Part shown: positions 57,412 through 64,000 of the stretch, piece after piece
Numbering within the stretch: the stretch's first letter is position 1
Layout of the letters: each line of letters opens with the position of its first letter
Assembly: GCA_033439795.1 (NCBI GenBank)
Contig: JAUTDP010000003.1
Location: 3,782,001 to 3,846,000, forward strand
Reading direction: 5' to 3'
Origin: Sordaria brevicollis
Taxonomy: Eukaryota > Ascomycota > Sordariomycetes > Sordariales > Sordariaceae
DNA length: 64,000 nucleotides
Notes under the pieces: model-generated
The model's input: only the letters and a program-made list of their open reading frames with translations
Told to the model about the DNA's origin: nothing
Databases searched by the model: none
Position numbers and translations under genes: made by a program

Positions 57412-60400
57412 AAATAATGATAAAACGGTCCCGAAATTATTATATTTATCCTTATTTATATATATATATTAAATACTTTTAATAATAATCGGAATTAAAT
57501 TAATAATAAAGCGATTTCGAGTTTCTTCCTTTTTATTAAAATTCTATTACTTTTTTTAACGCTTTCCTTTCCCTACCCGTTATAACCTTTCTAAATTCTA
57601 CCCGAATCTTCTATTTTATTCTTATACCGTTCTTAAGGAATATTCGGTTATATAATTAAAGGAATAAAGCGAGCGAAATATTAAAGAGGCTTTACTTTAT
57701 TTATTAAATTTTTTAATAAATTTTTTAATACGGGCGGATAGCGGTTTACTTTAAACGGTAATTCCGCTTAATTTAAATAAATGTTTTATAACGTTATTAG
57801 TAATATTATAGCGAGGATGTTTACGCTAATTTTAACGATTGGTAGCCGGCGAATAATTAAAGTCCTTATCCTCTTCGAATTCGTCGTCGAACGTTTAATA
57901 GAAATAGGTTTAACAATTACTTCTATTAAGTATAATTATATTATTAAAATAGGGACGACGAATAGAGTTAATTAAATTCTTTATAAGTAGTAGGCGTCCG
58001 AAAGATATTTTTCTAATAATAAAGCGATTATAGGAATAAAAGACGGTAGTAGCGAATTCGTTTTAAAGGTACGTGGATATTTTATTTATTTAATTAATAA
58101 TTTTATTAATTAATAGAATTAAATTATTAACGTAAATAATTAAAATATTAATATTAATAACGGATTACTTTTAATTAAAACGCTCCGTTTTTTATTTAAA
58201 TTATAGTAAACGATATAATTAGGAATTTAGTAGGTAGGTATTTTTTTCGATAGTATTCTTTAATATAAAGTCGACGTAAAAATTAAGTTTATTCCGAACG
58301 ATTTTACGAATTTCATCGGTATTAATAATATCGGAATTATTAAATTCGTTAATAAATATCATAACGAAATAAATTATATTTAAGCGGAATAAATAATTGG
58401 TAATTTATTCGGGTATATTATTATATATATTCGCTATATAATAGGCTAAGAGTTTAGCGTGAAAGGGTAAATAAATTTTCTAATTGGAAGAGGTATTTTA
58501 CTCTTTTTATATATTAATAATTTTAATAATTTAATTACGAATAGTTTTAATTATAAAGAGTTTAGAATAAATTATTTTATAAATATAATAATTATATATA
58601 TACTTTATTTATTTGTAGAGGCGACCGAATTCTTCTTTAGTATTCTTATATAATATAATAATTTCGTTATCGAATTCGTCGGCGAATTTACGTAATTTAT
58701 TCCTTAAATAGCGAAAGGTTATAACGCAATGAATTAAATTACTTCCCGCGAAATTAAATTTGTTAACGCTTAATAAATATTCTTAATCGTTTTCTATAAA
58801 ATTAACGAAATTATTATAAATAGTAAATATAATGCTATATTAAATAGATTTTTTATAAATAGGCTTTAAATTGCGAATTATCTCCTTAATTACGTTTTAT
58901 AAATTATCGACGAAGTCGGCGCGGTTATTTATTATATATATAATAGCGCCGAAGGTAAGGATAAATAGAAATTTACTAACGAAATCCGTATTATTAATAA
59001 TAGTAGTAATAATGCGAATAGCCTTTAATAAATAAATAAACGGATTATATTTTATTTAAATTATTTTATTATTATATATAATAATTATAATAGAACGATC
59101 GATATAATTATTTACGTTAATACGATAAGGATTTATATATATTTTAATCCTTTTAAAAAGTTCGGCAAATTAGATTTATTAATTTACCCTAACCCCTTTC
59201 GGATTAAAATACGAATTAAATAATAAATTAAATATAATTATTAGAATAAAGGAGGGGATATTTTTAAACGTAATAATAGATAAAGTATCGATAATAATTA
59301 ATAAACCCGTTAAAATTAATAATAAGATTAAATAAATTTTCGAAATATTATTTTTAATTTTTATAGCGAAAATTAAATAAATTTTTATTATAAAAAGGAG
59401 GTAATATTTTAACGAAATGTATTAAATAATTTATCTAATTATATTTAAACGTTAATCGTATAAAGTAAAGGCCGGTTTATAAAAACGGACGAAATTATTA
59501 TTAATTGTAATATAAATAGCCTAGATATAAAAATTTTAAAATTAGGTTTAAATTTAAGAACGAATTATATATTAAAAGGATTAGAGGATTTTAAAATATA
59601 GGCTAATAAAAGCGGTAATTAAATTAGTAATTCTACGAGGAATTTAAATAAGAATTTTATTTTTAAAGTTTAATATTATATATTTTTATGCGGTTTCTTC
59701 TATGCGAATGTAAATATTAAAAACGATTTTACTATTTTTATTCTTAATAGGGTTTTAGAATATTATGTGCGCGAATTTAATAAATTCTTTATTATAAATA
59801 GTTAATTATTCGCGTAGCGCTTTAAATATAATATAGGTAATTTAATAATTATTTATAACGTGCGAATAATAATTTAATTCGGTTAAAAAAAATAATTTAT
59901 TATAATTTTAATTATTTTAAAATTAATTTAATAAATCCGTCGATAATAGGGAAGAAAATTAAGAGGATACGAACGATTTTCATTATTAGAGGGGATAATA
60001 AAATAGTAAAAGAAAAGTAAAAGAGAGAGAAAGAGAAATAATTAACGTTTAAGAAAAGAAAAGGCGAAAAAAAAAAAGAAAATAGCGATTTATAAGTTCT
60101 CCGTTATAAAGAAACGATATTGGTAAATAGAGGAGAAATATAAAGGATAATTGCAATTGAAAGGGAAAAAAGGAGAAAATATTAAAGAAAAATTTTTATA
60201 CGGTAAGGAAATAAATATATAATAAACGAATAAAGGAAATTATATTAAAATTTATATAATACCCTTTATAAATAGCGAAGTAATCAACGAATTTACTTAG
60301 ATTTAAGTATAAGTAATAAATTTGTTAATTATTATTAAGGTAATAAATTCGTCCTATTTTTAAAGGCGGTAAATACAAATTGCGGTTTTTTTATTAGTAT

Positions 60401-63400
60401 TTTATTTAGCGTTTTAAATAGTAAAGTAATAATAATATTAATTTTAAAAATCTTTTTAATTAATTTTTATTTTAGTAGGACGTATTTAGAGCGTTCTTTC
60501 TCCTTTTATTAATCGAATAAGTATTTCTATTTATAATTATAAATTAATTTTTCGTTAATATTTATTAGGGTAAACCGTTATATTTATTTCGTATTTATGT
60601 TAAATTAACCTTTTATTATTATTAAGAATTCGATTATTTCCCTTTTATATTTTAGTATTTTTATTCGTCGATTTATAATTTTATTAAGGGCGAAAGGAAG
60701 TTAATTATTTTATTTTATTAATATTAGAGGGTTTTTAACGCGCCCGAATAGATTAGGGTTTTAAATAATATAATATAATTAAATTACGGAGATTATAAAG
60801 TAAAACCTTTTATTTTTAAGGAAATTGAATTTATAGGCGAAATATTTAATTCTTTTAATAATATAATATAGGTTTAAATATAATATTAACTACTTTTTTT
60901 TTAACTTTTTAAATAATTTATATTTATTATTTAAGTAAATAAATATTTCTTTATTAATTTAAAACGAAATTGGCGTATATTTAAAATTATAGTGGCGTTT
61001 AATTATTATACCGGCTTTATTAATTAATTATATTATTTCCTTTTATAAATTTCGATAGATAATTTTTAGCGTTTCGACGTTAAATTCCTTATAATCCTTC
61101 GAAGCGATTAAAGTATTTATTAACGTCCGAGGTTTAAAATTATATATTATTTCGTTAAAATTTATATTAAAAATAAAATAGAAAGAATTATTTAGTAGGT
61201 ATTAAATAGTTAATAGAATATTAATTTAAGGATCGTTTAAAATAGTATAGTAAAATTAAATAACGGTTTTAATTATTTAATTTATACGTTTAGATTAAGT
61301 ATTTATTTAAGGATAATAAACCGTAGAATATAATAATTTTATATTATAGGTTTTAAAAACTTCTTTCTATAATTACGAAGTGAATTTAATATTACGATCG
61401 TTAATAATACGTTATAAAATTCCCTAATTTATATAATATTACGTACGTAATTTTATAATAATTTATTTTTTAATATTATATAAATAATACCTTATAATTA
61501 ATAATATTTTTCTATTAAATTTATGAATATTAGTATATAATATATTTAGGAATTTATAATCGGGGAAAGTTTAAAAAGTCCTTTTAAATTTAATTTTAAG
61601 TATATTCGTAATAAAATTAATAGTAATTATATAGAACGGTTAGGGTAGGGATTATATAAATTATAATTTATTAAAAAGAAATTGTTTATTAATTTAATAT
61701 TTTTAATATATAAAATAATAATAGACGTATAATCGTACTTTTTACGTTTTTTTATAAAAATAAACGTAGTTTAATTTTAATATTATATAGTTAATTCCGG
61801 TATAATACTTTTTGTTATATATTAATGCGAATATATCTTATATATAGGAAGTAGGTAAATAGAGGCGTTTTTTGTTATTATAATTTATATAGAAGAGAAG
61901 ATTATTATATAATTTGAAGGGATTAGTAGGGAATTCGTTGCGATAGTCGGCCTATTTCGGCTTAAGCGTTAGTCGGGGTTTTAATAAATTTATTAAGGTT
62001 TAATTAGCCGTTTAGATTATATTAATAATATTTTAATATGAAGGTTCCTTTATATAATTTTATATAATATATTTACGGAATTAAAGTATTAAAATAGGAG
62101 TAATTAATTAAAAGTTAAATTATTCGCTTTTTATTTAATTTATTTAAACGTTTTTAAATTAATCGATATTATCCCGATTTATATACCGGTTTATTAATAT
62201 AAAGAATTGTAATAAAATATCGGGGACGATATTGAATTTTTTAAAAATATAATATATATAGAAACGGAATTACGAAATTTAATTTATAATATTCGCAAAT
62301 TTAAAATTCGTTTTAATTAAATTTATAATAATAAGTAAAATATATTTTAGAATACTTTTTGCCGGAAAATAATTAATAAAGATTTATAAGGGTTATTCGT
62401 TCGATTAGGCTATTTTACGTTATTTTTATAACGTTTAAATAATAGCGGCGATTTCGGTTTTTATAAATTTATATAATTTTTTAATTAGCGTAATCTTTTT
62501 AAAAACGAAAGCGATTAATTGAATATATTTAATTAGGATATTACGGTTAAAAATAGCAATTTCCTAACCTTAAGACGGTTAATTATATTATTCGTTTATA
62601 AATTAAAAAGTTATTGCCCTAAAATTAAATTTATAAATATTTATTTTAAAGAATAATAACCGTTTATAATTATAGTATTATAATTTAATTTAAATATATA
62701 AATCCTCCTATATAATTTTAAAGGCGCGGATTTCTTTTATTATAAATATAAATTTAGTACGAATAGTATACGTTTTATACGCGTTCTTAGAAATTTTAAT
62801 TAGTAATTCGCTAAATTCGTATTTTTAGTAGAAAAATTTAATTTTTCGCTTTTTTAATAGAGCGTATTTAATTTAGAATTATATTACTTTAGAATGTAAT
62901 TATTCCGCTATATTAATATAGATTTTTAGAATATTTAAAATATTAAGGAATTTAATTTATTTAAAAGCTATAATCCGATTATTTATTTTAATAATTCCTT
63001 TTTTATCGATTATATATTTAAGAAATTTTATGGAAGGGTACCCGATAAATAATTTATTCGTTAATTAATATATATATAATATTCGTTAATAATATTAAAT
63101 ATAATTTGTAAATAGGGTAAATATTCTTCTTTAGATTTATTAAATACGACGATATTATTAATATAAGCGCGTATAAAGTGATAATATTCGAAGAAACGAC
63201 GATTGATAAAATATTATATAAAGGTTAGAGCGTTTTTAAAATTTATAAATATTATATTAAATTACTCTAAGCCTCGTAGGTTAATAATAATTATATAGTC
63301 CTTATATTTAGAATATATTAGTAATTAATAGAAGAAATTAAATATATTAAAAATAAAAAAGATAATATATTCAATTATATTATTTATAATATTTTATTAA

Positions 63401-63407
63401 TTTAGTA
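57412..63407 (-). pseudogene. Minus-strand LTR-retrotransposon relic, RT near its upstream end
   Basis: The clearest part is 63407-62750 on the minus strand. It has a GLE.FN..F..FKNA-type block, then INRRFFEYYHFIRAY and the catalytic box YINNIVVFNKSKEEYL (both Asp to Asn, near 63165-63120). A KFLKYIIDKKGIIKINNRI connection segment follows. This is the gypsy-like RT type with the VRAYIDDIVVFS motif. It is interrupted by the MITE and continues at 63863. Downstream, 62700-60300 should hold RNase H and integrase, and short coherent frames occur, but I cannot assign them. 57412-60000 has another minus-strand frame (for example LRNKLRKFADEFDNEIIILY near 58700) whose identity is unknown. No LTR pair was found inside the window. 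The 64-codon frame at 57781-57975 is not supported. Confidence 0.5.
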
Positions 63408-63415
63408 ATAAATAT

Positions 63416-63854
63416 GAGAACCTCTATCTGCACGGGGTAAAAACTCTATCTGCACGGGGAAAAAAATTACCAAGTTCAACCCCAATTCTCAACATAGTAA
63501 TTAGACTTCTAGTATATGAAAAGTATACCAGAATTTTGAAGGATTTTCACTCTTTTTAATAGTACCCCCCTTAAGGCCGTAGCTAGCCGGGAAGGTAGCC
63601 TAGTATTATTCTGAACTTTGAAGGTAAAAGAAAAATATTAGAAAATAAAATAAGAAAAATAAAGGAAATTTTAGAACTTTATCAATTTTGGCGCGGGAAA
63701 CTTCGTTGTGGTACTAGAAAATCCGCAAAATTCTACGAAAAATCCCAATATTATCATTGCACCAAAAACCGGTCTTTGCGTTGAGATATTCTCGAAAAAC
63801 AAAAAATGTTCCCCGTGCAGATAGAGTTTTTACCCCGTGCAGATAGCGTTTCTC
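63416..63854. mobile_element. 439-bp MITE with MULE-related TIRs, not RIP-mutated
   Basis: TIRs of 44 bp (63416-63459 and 63811-63854, three mismatches near the tip). Each is built from a tandem CTATCTGCACGGGG unit separated by TAAAAACT. They are flanked by the exact 8-bp TSD ATAAATAT (63408-63415 and 63855-63862). The TIR is the unmutated counterpart of the MULE TIR at 5573 (GAGAAACGCTATCTGCACGG against GAGAAACGCTATTTGTACGG). The interior has no ORF but keeps CpA/TpG (CCAAGTTCAACCCC, TGCACCAAAAACCGG), unlike the RIP-mutated RT sequence on both sides. It is inferred to be a non-autonomous MULE derivative inserted after, or too short for, RIP. Confidence 0.88.
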
Positions 63855-63862
63855 ATAAATAT

Positions 63863-64000
63863 ATATTAAAGATAGCTATTTTATTTAGAGGGTATAAATT
63901 TAATATTACGCGATTTTTATCGCTTTTAAGCCTTTTTTTTTAAATAATAAATATTAAATAAATTAAAAGGGTAGGTTATTTTATAAAATTTATTTTACCC
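63863..64000 (-). pseudogene. Continuation of the RT relic upstream of the MITE
   Basis: RIP-type AT-rich sequence on the minus strand, leading into the RT frame that continues below 63407. It runs off the window, so the 5' half of this element (gag, protease, 5' LTR) is not visible. Confidence 0.4.

Noticed and set aside
57781..57975. 64-codon plus-strand frame in the right-hand relic
   Set aside because: Reads antisense to a longer minus-strand relic and has no domain. Short open frames arise easily where RIP has removed TGA.
63413..63857. TA target duplication, which would make the MITE Tc1/mariner-like
   Set aside because: Shifting the ends by one or two bases gives an exact 8-bp duplication (ATAAATAT) and a TIR starting GAGAA like that of the MULE. 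This fits MULE better than a bare TA.

Overview
The window looks like a filamentous ascomycete, most likely a Sordariomycete with strong repeat-induced point mutation (RIP) of the Neurospora type. The first 5.4 kb has balanced base composition, short GT..AG introns and normal fungal genes. From about 5.57 kb to the end the DNA is very AT-rich and almost free of CpA/TpG. The C and G that remain sit mostly in CpG, CpC or CpT. Nearly every broken codon in the recognisable transposon proteins is explained by C-to-T or G-to-A change: CAA/CAG to stop, TGG to stop, Cys to Tyr, His to Tyr, Asp to Asn.

Layout. 1-307 (minus) is the N-terminus of an unrecognised, disordered protein. 308-4047 is the long divergent intergenic region. 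4048-5132 (plus) is a three-exon gene for the CAAX prenyl protease RCE1. About 440 bp after its stop codon a transposon graveyard begins. No cellular gene was recognised from there to 64,000.

The graveyard resolves into dated insertions because target-site duplications (TSDs) and equal-length LTR pairs can be read directly. 5573-39805 is one Mutator-like (MULE) DNA transposon with 75-bp terminal inverted repeats (TIRs) and the 8-bp TSD TATTAATT. It is swollen to 34 kb by nested LTR retrotransposons: Gypsy-1 (6769-14025, 307-bp LTRs, TSD AAAAC) and a Copia element (15230-38540, 698-bp LTRs). The Copia element is split by Gypsy-2 (21894-37323, 286-bp LTRs, TSD CGGTC), which is itself split by Gypsy-3 (27204-35078, 204-bp LTRs, TSD C/TAGAA). 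Right of this are a 9-bp minisatellite, a pogo/DDE_1-type transposase relic cut by Gypsy-4a (42174-49440, 265-bp LTRs, TSD ATTAT), an LTR-like relic, and a second copy, Gypsy-4b (50155-57406, 255-bp LTRs, TSD ATAGG). Both Gypsy-4 copies are on the minus strand. From 57.4 kb to the end there is a minus-strand LTR-retrotransposon relic with a readable reverse transcriptase near 63.2 kb. It is interrupted by a 439-bp MITE (63416-63854, TSD ATAAATAT) whose TIR is related to that of the 34-kb MULE and which carries little or no RIP.

The elements do not cooperate as a pathway. They record successive insertion followed by RIP. The points most worth following up are the un-RIPed MITE and its link to the MULE, a 234-codon reading frame that starts inside the Copia LTR, AAT/poly-asparagine expansions in the Copia pol gene, and RIP intensities that do not follow nesting order. 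Names such as Gypsy-1 are local labels. Internal gene boundaries in the decayed elements are approximate, and no database search was possible.
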